Source: Neokomagataea tanensis
Lineage (GTDB): Bacteria > Pseudomonadota > Alphaproteobacteria > Acetobacterales > Acetobacteraceae
DNA: 64,000 bases
Assembly: GCF_006542335.1 (NCBI RefSeq)
Contig: NZ_CP032485.1
Span: forward strand, 1,498,501-1,562,500
Reading direction: 5' to 3'
Shown here: piece after piece, positions 27,403 through 35,811 of the stretch
How positions within the stretch are numbered: the stretch's first letter is position 1
Layout of the letters: each line of letters opens with the position of its first letter
The notes under the pieces: generated by a model
Database searches by the model: none
Told to the model about the DNA's origin: nothing
Seen by the model: the letters and a program-made list of their open reading frames with translations, nothing else
Made by a program: the position numbers and the translations under genes

Positions 27403-28953
27403 TTATTTTTCGGTACCAATACCGATTTGTTTGATGTCGTGGAAAGCAAGATCAGGGTTTTGCTCGACTGTACGGCGCATCATGAAGGATGAGCTGGCAA
27501 GTAAGACTGGGTCACCGTCCAAATCATCAGCCATGGAAGAGCGGTTGGTCTGTGCGAACAAATCGAGTTTGTTGTGATCGCCGGTGACCCAGCGTGCCAT
27601 CGTGAAGGGTGTGCTTTCAAAGCCAATGGACACACCGTACTCAGCCTGAAGGCGCGATTGAAGCACGTCGAGCTGCAGGGTGCCGACAACACCAACAATG
27701 GGTGGCAAGCCGTCTTGCGGGCGGAAAAGTTGCACCACGCCTTCTTCGGCGAGCTCAACGAGAGCCTGGCGAAGCTTTTTTGCTTTCATGGCGTCGTCAA
27801 GGCGAACACGACGCAGGATTTCGGGTGCAAAGTGCGGGACGCCCGTGAAGCGCAGGTCTTCAGTTTCGCTCAACGTATCGCCAATACGCAGGGTGCCATG
27901 GTTTGGAATACCGACCACGTCACCACCGAAAGCCTCTTCTGCAAGTTGACGGTCACGAGCAAAGAAGAATTGGGGCGTGTGTAGAGCGAATTGTTTGCCG
28001 GTGCGGACATGTTTTAGGCGCATACCGCGGGTAAGGCGACCAGAACACACGCGGGCGAAAGCCATACGGTCCCGGTGGTTAGGGTCCATATTCGCTTGAA
28101 TTTTAAAGATGAGGGCTGTGACGTTTGTTTCATCCGCACGAACGTCGCGGCTGTCTGTAGGTTGTGCGCGAGGAGAGGGGCCGTAGGCGACCAGAGCGTC
28201 AAGCAAATCGGTAACGCCGATTTCCTTCATTGCTGAACCGAAGAAAACAGGGGTTAGGTGGCCTGCATCGAAAGATTCACGGTCGAACTCGGGGAGGGCT
28301 GCTTCAGCGAGTTCTAAGTCTTCGCGCATCTGCTCAAGGCGTGGATCGTTTTCAGGCAGTGTATCTTTGGTCGTGACTTTGCGCGTACGGAGGTCAAACG
28401 TGCCTGTAAAGGTTGCTGCACGGCCGATGGGCCATGTTGCGGGTGACGTATCAAGTGCGAGTGTGCTGGCGATTTCATCAAGCAGAGCGAAGCAATCTTG
28501 CGCTTCCCGGTCCATCTTGTTGATGAAGGTAATAATGGGAATATCGCGCAGACGGCAAATTTCGAACAGTTTGCGCGTGCGGGCTTCGATACCTTTGGCG
28601 GCGTCAATGACCATGACGGCACAATCAACAGCGGTGAGTGTACGGTAGGTATCTTCGGAGAAGTCTTCGTGGCCCGGTGTGTCGAGCAGGTTGAAGACGC
28701 AGTCTCCATATTCGAACGTCATAACCGAAGTTACGACGGAGATACCACGGTCGCGTTCGATGCCCATCCAGTCAGATTTGGTACGGCGGCGTTCGCCCTT
28801 GGCACGGACGTTACCAGCGAGCTGAATAGCACCACCCGCGCGGAGGATGCGTTCTGTCAGGGTTGTTTTACCAGCATCCGGGTGAGAGATGATCGCGAAG
28901 GTCCGGCGACGGGCAATCTCGCGGTTGATGTCAGCGCTGAGGGCTTCGGACAT
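27403..28953 (-). CDS. prfC: Peptide chain release factor 3
   Basis: GTPase that recycles RF1 and RF2 from the ribosome. 516 residues from ATG at 28953, which has GGAG about six bases upstream; an earlier in-frame start at 28971 lacks one. G motifs: ISHPDAGKTTLTE (G1), the switch I region RGISVVTSV (G2), LLDTPGHEDFSEDTYR (G3), ITFINKMDRE (G4), and the RF3-typical TWPIGRAATFTG and ALKSRLQAEYGV-like (LDVLQSRLQAEYGVS) blocks. Convergent with the receptor gene; followed on its 5' side by the rpsD terminator. Confidence 0.97.
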   Translation of the reverse strand: MSEALSADINREIARRRTFAIISHPDAGKTTLTERILRAGGAIQLAGNVRAKGERRRTKSDWMGIERDRGISVVTSVMTFEYGDCVFNLLDTPGHEDFSEDTYRTLTAVDCAVMVIDAAKGIEARTRKLFEICRLRDIPIITFINKMDREAQDCFALLDEIASTLALDTSPATWPIGRAATFTGTFDLRTRKVTTKDTLPENDPRLEQMREDLELAEAALPEFDRESFDAGHLTPVFFGSAMKEIGVTDLLDALVAYGPSPRAQPTDSRDVRADETNVTALIFKIQANMDPNHRDRMAFARVCSGRLTRGMRLKHVRTGKQFALHTPQFFFARDRQLAEEAFGGDVVGIPNHGTLRIGDTLSETEDLRFTGVPHFAPEILRRVRLDDAMKAKKLRQALVELAEEGVVQLFRPQDGLPPIVGVVGTLQLDVLQSRLQAEYGVSIGFESTPFTMARWVTGDHNKLDLFAQTNRSSMADDLDGDPVLLASSSFMMRRTVEQNPDLAFHDIKQIGIGTEK

Positions 28954-29000
28954 GGTCTCTCCGGAAGGCAAATCGTGTGGTGTTTGAAGCGGTGTGAAAC

Positions 29001-29034
29001 AAAAACGCCGGACGGGGAACCCGCCCGGCGTTTC
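29001..29034 (-). terminator. Terminator of rpsD
   Basis: AACGCCGG...CCGGCGTT hairpin with a GC-rich stem, read on the minus strand and followed by TTTTTG. Also has T residues on the plus strand. It lies about 55 bp past the rpsD stop. Confidence 0.85.
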
Positions 29035-29086
29035 CGGTCGTATGGATCGGTCGATCCAGCCCGAAGGCTGGAAAGAGAGCCGAAAC

Positions 29087-29704
29087 TTAGCGGGAGTAGA
29101 ACTCGACCACCAGGTTTGGTTCCATTTGGACTGGGTATGGTACGTCGGACAGAGCCGGAATACGAAGGAAAGAACCCTTCATCTGGCGGTGATCGACTTC
29201 AACGTATTCTGGTGCGTCGCGCTCAGCTGTTTGAACAGCGTCGAGAACGATTGCGAGGTGCTTGGACTTCTCGCGGACTTCGATCACGTCACCTTCCTTC
29301 ACGAGGTAGGATGGAATGTTAACGCGCTTGCCGTTAACCGTGATGTGGCCGTGGTTGATGAACTGACGAGCAGCGAACGGTGTGATCGCGAACTTCAGGC
29401 GGTATACAACCGCATCCAGACGACGCTCAAGCAGACCGATCAGGTTCTCGGACGTATCGCCCTTACGACGAACTGCTTCGTCATAGTACTTACGGAATTG
29501 CTTTTCGCTGATGTTGCCGTAGTAGCCCTTCAGCTTCTGCTTAGCCATCAGCTGGATGGAGAAGTCAGATGGCTTGGACTTACGGCGCTGACCGTGCTGG
29601 CCTGGACCGTATTCACGACGGTTAACCGGAGACTTAGCGCGGCCCCACAGGTTGACGCCGAGGCGGCGGTTAATCTTGTACTTGCTCTCGAGGCGCTTTG
29701 ACAT
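29087..29704 (-). CDS. rpsD: 30S ribosomal protein S4
   Basis: Primary 16S rRNA-binding protein that nucleates 30S assembly. 205 residues from ATG at 29704 ([16 protein letters not shown]). It has the N-terminal S4 part ([29 protein letters not shown]), [14 protein letters not shown], and the S4 RNA-binding domain ([22 protein letters not shown]). The frame is open far upstream, but homology starts at this Met. Monocistronic, as usual in alphaproteobacteria. A structured leader precedes it. Confidence 0.97.
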   Translation of the reverse strand: MSKRLESKYKINRRLGVNLWGRAKSPVNRREYGPGQHGQRRKSKPSDFSIQLMAKQKLKGYYGNISEKQFRKYYDEAVRRKGDTSENLIGLLERRLDAVVYRLKFAITPFAARQFINHGHITVNGKRVNIPSYLVKEGDVIEVREKSKHLAIVLDAVQTAERDAPEYVEVDHRQMKGSFLRIPALSDVPYPVQMEPNLVVEFYSR

Positions 29705-30050
29705 GGGTTGATCCCTTGTTCGCGTCAGACCTACCCTAAGCTGCGTGGCAGGTCGTTTTGTTGCGCCGGTAGGTCTTCCCCCGAATTGGGTCAGACGGGC
29801 GCGAAACCATGAGCCACTCCAGACCGGGTGCAGAGCCCTGTGTCGTGTGAGGAGTAGCCGGTTCGTCCACGTTCCCGGCAATGGGGTCGCGCATTAGCGT
29901 GCTTGAGGGCGAGAGTCAATTATAAGTGTAGCGAATCTCGTGATAATGCCTGTTTAACCGCACACAAAACGGTGTTTTTAGAGTATAGATTGCGCTGTAA
30001 ATGCTCCAGCGTGTTTTGGAGTTTGTCTCATCTGTGAAGAGCGCCTTAAT
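29705..30050. other. Divergent intergenic region rpsD / BON-LysM gene
   Basis: 346 bp. The half next to rpsD is GC-rich and structured (leader stem noted separately). The half next to the BON-LysM gene is AT-richer and should hold that gene's promoter; I saw no unmistakable -35/-10 pair. An open frame through the GC-rich half, continuous with rpsD, is dismissed as chance. Confidence 0.5.
29727..29776 (-). promoter_or_regulatory. Stem in the rpsD mRNA leader
   Basis: On the minus strand AGACCTACC (29776-29768) pairs with GGTAGGTCT (29735-29727), a perfect 9-bp stem closing a 32-base interior with a smaller CTGC/GCAG stem. It ends 22 bases before the rpsD start codon. S4 is a known translational autoregulator in other bacteria, so an operator role is possible; this is inference. 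Confidence 0.4.
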
Positions 30051-30530
30051 ATGAGTTCGCAGAAAAAAACGTACCGTTTCAATGCTAGGGCTGGTCGCAT
30101 TGCGGAGGGGGCCTTAGAGGGGCTGATCCAGTCTTTGGAAGAAACCGCGCCCAAGCCTAAGGGTAGCGCCATCAAACGTGCGTTCAAGCGCTTTGGTTTG
30201 GCCCGTATGCACATGTCGCATCTTGTTATTGATGACCGGACCATCATGCTCAGGGGCCGCGCGGATACGGCAAAAGACCGCGACCAGATGATTCTCACAG
30301 CGGGGAATGTGGCAGGTGTTGCCGCTGTGGAGGCAGAGATTATTGTGCCGCCGGGAACACCGGAACCAAAATTTGTTCAGGTCGGTGAAAGCGCAACTCT
30401 GGACGAGGTGGCCGCGGTGATACCGGAAGATGTAACCGGCGATGATTTGCTGAAGGCTAATCTTCCGCTTGTCAGCGCCAAAGATGACATTTATCCGGGA
30501 CAGACTATCCGCTTACCGACAGGCCACTGA
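30051..30530 (+). CDS. BON and LysM domain protein (Kbp/YgaU-like)
   Basis: 159 residues. A BON domain (HLVIDDRTIMLRGRADTAKDRDQM...VAGVAAVEAEIIVPP) is followed by a LysM domain (KFVQVGESATLDEVAAVI...NLPLVSAKDDIYPGQTIRLP). The same order and size occur in E. coli Kbp (YgaU), a cytoplasmic potassium-binding protein. The N-terminal basic segment KTYRFNARAGRIAEG is lineage-specific. Without a signal peptide it is probably cytoplasmic. A potassium-related role is plausible but inferred from the family. Confidence 0.85.
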   Translation: MSSQKKTYRFNARAGRIAEGALEGLIQSLEETAPKPKGSAIKRAFKRFGLARMHMSHLVIDDRTIMLRGRADTAKDRDQMILTAGNVAGVAAVEAEIIVPPGTPEPKFVQVGESATLDEVAAVIPEDVTGDDLLKANLPLVSAKDDIYPGQTIRLPTGH

Positions 30531-30596
30531 TACCTAAGTGTGTGCAAGGGGTCCGTTGTTAAGTGGCGTTGATCCACTTCATGTTCGGACCCCGCA

Positions 30597-31802
30597 ATGG
30601 AAGCCACCGATTCTTTAACCGTTGAACGGGTGCGCCCGCCTCATGGCGTCGAGCCTGCAATGTACGCCCTTATGCTGGGAACGTTTGCCATAGGCACAGG
30701 CGAATTCGGCATGATGGGGTTGTTGCCTGAGTTTGCTCAGTCATTGGGTATATCAATCGCTAAAGCCAGTACCGTTATCTCCGCCTATGCCATGGGCGTT
30801 GTAATTGGTGCGCCTATCATGGCCATTTTGGGCGCTCGATTGGCCCGTCGCACTTTGCTGATGTGGCTTTTGGTACTGTTTGTTCTGGGTAATGTCGGAA
30901 CGATTTTAGCGCCGGATCTTCTGACGACGGAGATCATGCGTTTTATCACGGGCTTGCCGCACGGAGCATTCTTCGGTGTTTCGGCGCTGGTAGGGGCTTC
31001 TATGGTTGAGCGTGCACGTCGAGGGCGTGCGGTTAGCCGTGTGATGTCGGGCATTATGTTCTCTACGGTTTTAGGGTCCCCACTCTCTACCTATGCGGCC
31101 AATCACCTTGGCTGGCGTTTTGCTTACGGCACAATCGCGCTGCTTGGGGCCGTATGTCTGGCGTCGTTGTGGTTTTTTGCACCGCGAGACAAGCCCACAG
31201 CAGGGGGGAGCGCATTATCGGAGCTGGGGGCGTTCCGTCGGCCACAGGTGTTGCTGACACTCCTGACAAGCGCAATTGGTTTTGGCGGCCTGTTTGGAAT
31301 TTATACATTCCTGACAACTGGTCTGGCTCAAGTAACTCATCTGCCCGTCTGGGCGGTGGCGACGTATCAGGTCGTGTGGGGATTGGGCATGATGGCCGGG
31401 AATAGTGTGGGGGGTGCTATTGCGGACCGCAGCGTTGACCGGGCTGTAATTTTATCCCTAGGGCTCAGCGTTGTGGTGATGTTGGGGTATTGGCTATTTC
31501 TGCCCTCGGCCTTGGCTATGCTGCCCCTCGTTTTCCTCGTGCCTGCTGTATTGATTGGTCTATCACCCGCTTTGCAGACGCGATTGATGGAAGTTGCGGG
31601 TGATGCACAGACCTTGGCGGCATCGCTCAATCACTCGGCGTTTAACATTGCAAATGCTATTGGCGCGTGGCTGGGAGCGATGCTTGTAGGGCTGGAATTT
31701 GGCTTGGGGTCGGTTGGTTGGGGTGGAGCTTTGCTCTCTGCTGGCGGATTGATTATTTATCTGATTACGATTTGGCTGGCCCGTAAAGAAGCGTCAGTCT
31801 GA
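30597..31802 (+). CDS. MFS transporter, DHA1 (AraJ/YdhP-like) type
   Basis: 401 residues, about twelve membrane helices. The N-terminal part MYALMLGTFAIGTGEFGMMGLLPEFAQSLGIS and the loop 2-3 motif ILGARLARRTLLMWLL are typical of AraJ/YdhP-like exporters; LPHGAFFGVSALVGASMVER and LGSPLSTYAANHLGWRFAYG are also family blocks. Substrate unknown, perhaps sugars or drugs. Its last nine bases overlap the end of the convergent MATE gene. Confidence 0.9.
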   Translation: MEATDSLTVERVRPPHGVEPAMYALMLGTFAIGTGEFGMMGLLPEFAQSLGISIAKASTVISAYAMGVVIGAPIMAILGARLARRTLLMWLLVLFVLGNVGTILAPDLLTTEIMRFITGLPHGAFFGVSALVGASMVERARRGRAVSRVMSGIMFSTVLGSPLSTYAANHLGWRFAYGTIALLGAVCLASLWFFAPRDKPTAGGSALSELGAFRRPQVLLTLLTSAIGFGGLFGIYTFLTTGLAQVTHLPVWAVATYQVVWGLGMMAGNSVGGAIADRSVDRAVILSLGLSVVVMLGYWLFLPSALAMLPLVFLVPAVLIGLSPALQTRLMEVAGDAQTLAASLNHSAFNIANAIGAWLGAMLVGLEFGLGSVGWGGALLSAGGLIIYLITIWLARKEASV

Positions 31803-33163
31803 CCATAAAACACGGCGCAAACGCACAGCGAAGCCGAGGCTTGTTGCTGCAAGCGCTGATGCCATGCCGATCCATAAGCCTTCCACGCCCATGTGGTTTT
31901 GGAAGGCTAACCACCCCCCAAACCCCACGCCAATAAAGCCGAAGCACCCAAAGGCAATAAGCATTGGGGTAAACGTATCTCCGCAACCGCGCAGCGCGCC
32001 ATTGCATACGGTCTGGGTACCATCCACGATCTGGTAAACGCCTGCGATTTTCAACAGGACGCTCATGAGCGCAAGGGCCTCTGGTGTGGGGGGTGTACTG
32101 CGAAAATAAAGCCCAATAATCTTTTCAGGCCACATAAGAAGCAAAATAGACGTAAGTAGGCTCCACGTCATGACCAGCGCCAAGCCTATGAGGGTAGCGC
32201 GCCGGGCTTGTGAGCGCTGACCCGCGCCACGCCAATAGGCAACGCGCATATTTGTGGCTTGCCCAAATGCTAGAGAAACCATGAACAAAAGTGCAGTTAC
32301 GTTGATGGCGACTTGATGCGCTGCGAGGCTGTTGGTGCCAAGTTGTCCAGCGCGCAGAGCGGTAATCTGAAACATCAGGATTTCTGCAGCGGCGCCCATC
32401 ATCATGGGGAAGCCAAGACTGATGAGCCTTCCGAGAACGTGTCTGGGGAATAGCTGCGGTTTTAGCACATGCCGCACGCGAGGGTGGCAGAGGCTTAGCG
32501 CCAGCAATATTAGCGTAACAGTCCAGCCTGTTAATGCCGATGCTGTCGCTGACCCGAACAGGCCCATGCGGGGTAGGCCAAATAAACCATGAATAAGCCC
32601 AGCGTTGGTGAGGCCATTTGCGATGGCCATCAAAGGCATGGTCCATGATAATAATGTCGCGGCTCCGAGCGAGGGCAAAATAACGCGAAGAACCCCGAGC
32701 AGCACCAAATTGGGGAAAAGGGCGCTCAGAAGAATTCGAACGAAGTGCCCACCTTCGCTTATGACTGCCGTTGGCTCCCCTAAAAGAGCGAAAAGCCCGT
32801 GCGTGCACCACAGAAGTGTAAAACACGGGATGAAAACCAGAAATGCCAACGTCACTGTCGCACTCACGACGCTGCGCCCGTCGGCGGCTCCTGCTTGTCC
32901 GTAGTCCGTTGCGCCGCGGCCGTGCGAGAGTAGAACGCCTGCCCCCCCAGAATGGCCTGAAAGATGATCATGGTCGTGTAGAAAAACGCGCTTGAAAGGC
33001 CGCCAATGGCAACAGCTGTAACCCCTAGGCCGCCGAGCAGCACGGTGTCCGTAACCCCCATCGCCATTTCGGAGAGCTGAGAGAGCGCCAAAGGGGCTGC
33101 GAGCAGTAACAGGGCGCTTGCGTGGCGGAGGTAAGTCGGGGGGAGGGGCGTTGTGCTGGACAT
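31794..33163 (-). pseudogene. MATE-family efflux transporter, broken by a one-base deletion
   Basis: Na+ or H+-coupled multidrug exporter family. The N-terminal part (ATG at 33163: LRHASALLLLAAPLALSQLSEMAMGVTDTV...FQAILGG) and the rest (GVLLSHGRGATDYGQAGAADG to the C-terminus) are in different frames. They join correctly if the C7 run at 32942-32948 (G7 in the message) had eight bases: L-G-G-A-G-V-L-L is then continuous. The remainder is intact, about 455 residues in total with twelve helices. Either a true inactivation, a phase-variable tract, or a homopolymer sequencing error; hpnJ carries the same kind of lesion. Confidence 0.88.
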
Positions 33164-33250
33164 AAGATACCCTATTGCAGGGCGTGGTTTTGCAAACAAG
33201 CACTGAAAAGGTGGTTGCGTCCGGCGCGGCGCTGTCGCATTGAACAGATT

Positions 33251-34621
33251 ATGCCAGAACATACGATGTCCGTGCTGCGTTTGCACGATACCCAGACTCG
33301 TGAGAAACGGGTTTTCTCACCCCTCGATCCGCAGAATGTTCGTGTCTATTTCTGTGGACCGACGGTGTATGACCGCGCTCATATCGGCAATCTGCGTGCT
33401 ATGATGTGCGCTGATGTGCTGGTGCGTTTGCTGCGTGTGTGTTTCCCGAAGGTCACATATGTGCGCAACGTGACGGATGTGGATGATAAAATCACAGCGC
33501 GCGCACGCGAGAATGGCGAAGATATTGCATCTCTGACCACACGCACGACGGCCGCTTTTCACGAAGACTTGGCGGCTTTAAACATTTTGCCGCCCGACAT
33601 TGAACCTCGGGCCACGCATCATATCGTAGAAATGCTTGATATGATTGCAACTCTGATTAAGCGTGGCCATGCGTACGAAGCACACGGGCATGTATTGTTT
33701 TCGGTGCGGCATTTCCCGGATTATGGAGCCCTGTCTGGTCGTTCGTTGGATGAGCTGGTAGCGGGGGCCCGTGTGGAAGTAGCTTCGTATAAGCGTGATC
33801 CCGGGGATTTTGTGTTATGGAAGCCGTCTGACGCAGAGCAGCCGGGCTGGGACAGCCCGTATGGGCGGGGGCGTCCGGGCTGGCATATTGAATGCTCGGC
33901 TATGTCGCGGCGTTACTTGGGTGAGAGTTTCGACATTCATGGCGGTGGGGACGATTTGCTTTTCCCGCACCATGAAAATGAGCGTGCTCAGTCTCTGTGC
34001 TGTAATCCGGAAGGCAAGTTTGCGGCGTATTGGCTGCATAATGGCATGTTGCTGTCCAATGGTGAGAAAATGTCCAAGTCTTTGGGCAATTTCTATACTG
34101 TGCGGGAGGTGCTGGACCGCGCGCCAGCGGAGGCATTGCGTTTGCTTGCTTTGGGCGCACATTATCGCTCTACGCTGGATTTTACGTGGGAGAAACTGGC
34201 GGAAGCTCAGCACACATTGGACCGGTTGTACCGTGCCTTGGAAGCCGGGAAGGCTTTCGAACAAAGCGAGGCCGAGATTCCGGTTTCTGTGCTGGACGCA
34301 TTGAAAGATGACCTCAACACCTCCCTCGCTTTAGCGGCACTTCACCGTCTGGCAGATGCTGCAATGCAAGGGGACAAACAGGCTGCAGCAGGGCTTTTAG
34401 CCGGTGGACGTTTGCTGGGTCTGTTTTTTGGTACAGCAGAAGAATGGTTCCGCGCCGGGGTTGATGGCTCTGCCATTGAAGCCTTGATTGAAGAGCGCCT
34501 TGCTGCACGCAAAGCTAAAGATTTTGCACGTGCTGATGCAATTCGTAAGCAACTGGCAGATGACGGTATTCTCTTGGAGGACGGACCGGGTGGGACAACC
34601 TGGCGAAAGGCAAGCGCATGA
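33251..34621 (+). CDS. cysS: Cysteinyl-tRNA synthetase
   Basis: Charges tRNA-Cys. 456 residues from ATG at 33251; ATG at 33266 is also possible, and the frame upstream has no homology. Zinc-binding and HIGH regions: VYFCGPTVYDRAHIGNLRAMM. Others: YVRNVTDVDDKI, RPGWHIECSAMSRRYLG, FDIHGGGDDLLFPHHENERAQS (zinc ligands) and GEKMSKSLGNFYTVREVL (KMSKS). C-terminal helical domain ends with a short insert. Its stop overlaps the trmJ start by four bases. Confidence 0.97.
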   Translation: MPEHTMSVLRLHDTQTREKRVFSPLDPQNVRVYFCGPTVYDRAHIGNLRAMMCADVLVRLLRVCFPKVTYVRNVTDVDDKITARARENGEDIASLTTRTTAAFHEDLAALNILPPDIEPRATHHIVEMLDMIATLIKRGHAYEAHGHVLFSVRHFPDYGALSGRSLDELVAGARVEVASYKRDPGDFVLWKPSDAEQPGWDSPYGRGRPGWHIECSAMSRRYLGESFDIHGGGDDLLFPHHENERAQSLCCNPEGKFAAYWLHNGMLLSNGEKMSKSLGNFYTVREVLDRAPAEALRLLALGAHYRSTLDFTWEKLAEAQHTLDRLYRALEAGKAFEQSEAEIPVSVLDALKDDLNTSLALAALHRLADAAMQGDKQAAAGLLAGGRLLGLFFGTAEEWFRAGVDGSAIEALIEERLAARKAKDFARADAIRKQLADDGILLEDGPGGTTWRKASA

Positions 34622-35406
34622 CCGGGCGTGATGGTGGGGCGGATATTGGCCCAATCGGTGAGTTTGACCCTGTTGTAATTTTGGTTCGTCCACAATTAGG
34701 GGAAAATATTGGTACAACGGCACGTGCGATGGCCAATGGTGGCTTGTTCCATCTGCGCCTTGTTGCGCCGCGTGATGGTTGGCCGCAGGAGCGTGCGTGG
34801 TCTGCGTCTTCAGGGGCGCATCGGATTTTGGATGCGGCCACTGTATATCCGACGGTAGATGAAGCTGTTGCGGACCTGCATCATGTTTTTGCGACGTGTC
34901 CACGTCCACGGCATATTATTAAACCGATTATGACCGCGCGCGGCGCAGCGTCTGAGCTGCGCGTGCATGCCATGCGCGGTTTGCGTTGCGGTCTGTTGTT
35001 TGGGCCAGAACGCGCGGGACTTGATAATGAGGATATGGCGCGGGCGGATACGCTAATACGCTACCCTTTAAATCCTGATTTTATGTCCTTGAATCTGGCT
35101 CAGGCTGTGCTCGTCATGGCGTATGAGTGGTTTCTAACAGAAGACACCACTCTACCGCGTGAGCTGATGACGAATGAGACGCAAATTGCCACGAAAGGTG
35201 ATTTGGAAAACTTCATGACGCATTTGCTGCGTGAGTTGGACGATAGTGGCTTTTTGCATAACGAGCAGAAAAGACCGGGCATGGTCCGCAACTTGCGACA
35301 TTTTTTCACGCGTGGAGAAGTAACAGAGCAGGAGTTGCGCACACTGCATGGGGTTGTGAGCGAGCTAGTGCGAGCGCGTAAAGCAGGGCGCACACCAAAA
35401 CCATGA
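34618..35406 (+). CDS. trmJ: tRNA 2'-O-methyltransferase TrmJ (SPOUT)
   Basis: 262 residues. SPOUT-class RNA methyltransferase that modifies position 32 in the anticodon loop of several tRNAs. Motifs: FDPVVILVRPQLGENIGTTARA, LHHVFATCPRPRHIIKP, the knot segments GLLFGPERAGLDNEDMARA and RYPLNPDFMSLNLAQAVLVM. The C-terminal 80 residues form a helical extension (FMTHLLRELDDSGFL...NLRHFFTRGEVTEQELRTLHGVV) found in alphaproteobacterial TrmJ. Translationally coupled to cysS. Confidence 0.93.
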   Translation: MTGRDGGADIGPIGEFDPVVILVRPQLGENIGTTARAMANGGLFHLRLVAPRDGWPQERAWSASSGAHRILDAATVYPTVDEAVADLHHVFATCPRPRHIIKPIMTARGAASELRVHAMRGLRCGLLFGPERAGLDNEDMARADTLIRYPLNPDFMSLNLAQAVLVMAYEWFLTEDTTLPRELMTNETQIATKGDLENFMTHLLRELDDSGFLHNEQKRPGMVRNLRHFFTRGEVTEQELRTLHGVVSELVRARKAGRTPKP

Positions 35407-35411
35407 CGAGA

Positions 35412-35446
35412 ATTCGGGCGCTCTTTCGTTGGGAGAGTGCCCGAAT
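35412..35446 (+). terminator. Hairpin after trmJ
   Basis: ATTCGGGCGCTCT pairs with AGAGTGCCCGAAT over 13 bp with one G-U pair and a nine-base loop, six bases past the trmJ stop. Tail is AATCAGGG, not T-rich, so efficiency is uncertain. Confidence 0.65.
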
Positions 35447-35631
35447 AATCAGGGTTTGTGGCTTTCATGTCACAAAGAAACGCGCCGAATGAGCGGAATG
35501 TTTCGAAAATATAATTAAAGCAATTAAAACAAAAAATAATTCATAAGATATTGATTTATAACAACAATAGTAACGGTGTCGATCCAGTTACACTCCTTTA
35601 TATTGCAAAAGATGTATTTTTATGGCTGAAA

Positions 35632-35673
35632 AGCGACACTATCGTGACTTGATTCGGTGGCGCTCTGTTTTTT
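35632..35673 (+). promoter_or_regulatory. Terminator-like hairpin with T6 in the receptor leader (possible attenuator)
   Basis: AGCG-a-CAC (35632-35639) can pair with GTG-g-CGCT (35657-35664); six T follow at 35668-35673, about 140 bp before the receptor start. A 27-codon frame (ATG 35622 to TGA 35705) overlaps it but lacks a ribosome site. The stem has an internal mismatch, so the attenuator reading is weak. Confidence 0.3.
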
Positions 35674-35811
35674 CGGATGACTGGAAGCAAATATTCGTCT
35701 TCTGAGGTCCAAGTCATTATGTTACGGCTTCGTTATGGGATGGCCTCCCATAAAGGGCCGTATACAGCATAAAATCATATTCAGCCTCGCGGCAGGAGAA
35801 GCCTAAACATT

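Larger units (their letters stand above)
35407..35811 (+). other. 405-bp region upstream of the TonB-dependent receptor
   Basis: Holds the trmJ hairpin, then an AT-rich stretch (35.50-35.62 kb) that is the likely promoter area, and the T6 hairpin noted separately. No Fur-type palindrome like those of the other two receptor genes is seen, and no B12-box that would indicate a cobalamin riboswitch. Confidence 0.5.

Noticed and set aside
28498..29322. 274-residue open frame on the plus strand, antisense to prfC and rpsD
   Set aside because: It lies wholly opposite two well-supported genes, has no homology that I recognise and follows the codon bias of the opposite strand.
29705..29881. N-terminal extension of ribosomal protein S4
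   Set aside because: S4 homology starts exactly at MSKRLESKY (29704); the upstream frame is GC-rich chance reading and contains the leader stem.
32125..32826. 233-residue open frame within the MATE gene on the same strand
   Set aside because: It is a shifted-frame shadow of the MATE coding sequence, with no membrane pattern or family motifs.
35622..35705. 27-codon frame as a real small gene
   Set aside because: No ribosome-binding site and no recognisable composition; kept only as part of a weak attenuator idea.
35407..35811. Cobalamin riboswitch upstream of the TonB-dependent receptor
   Set aside because: I could not find a B12-box-like conserved core or the paired elements around it.
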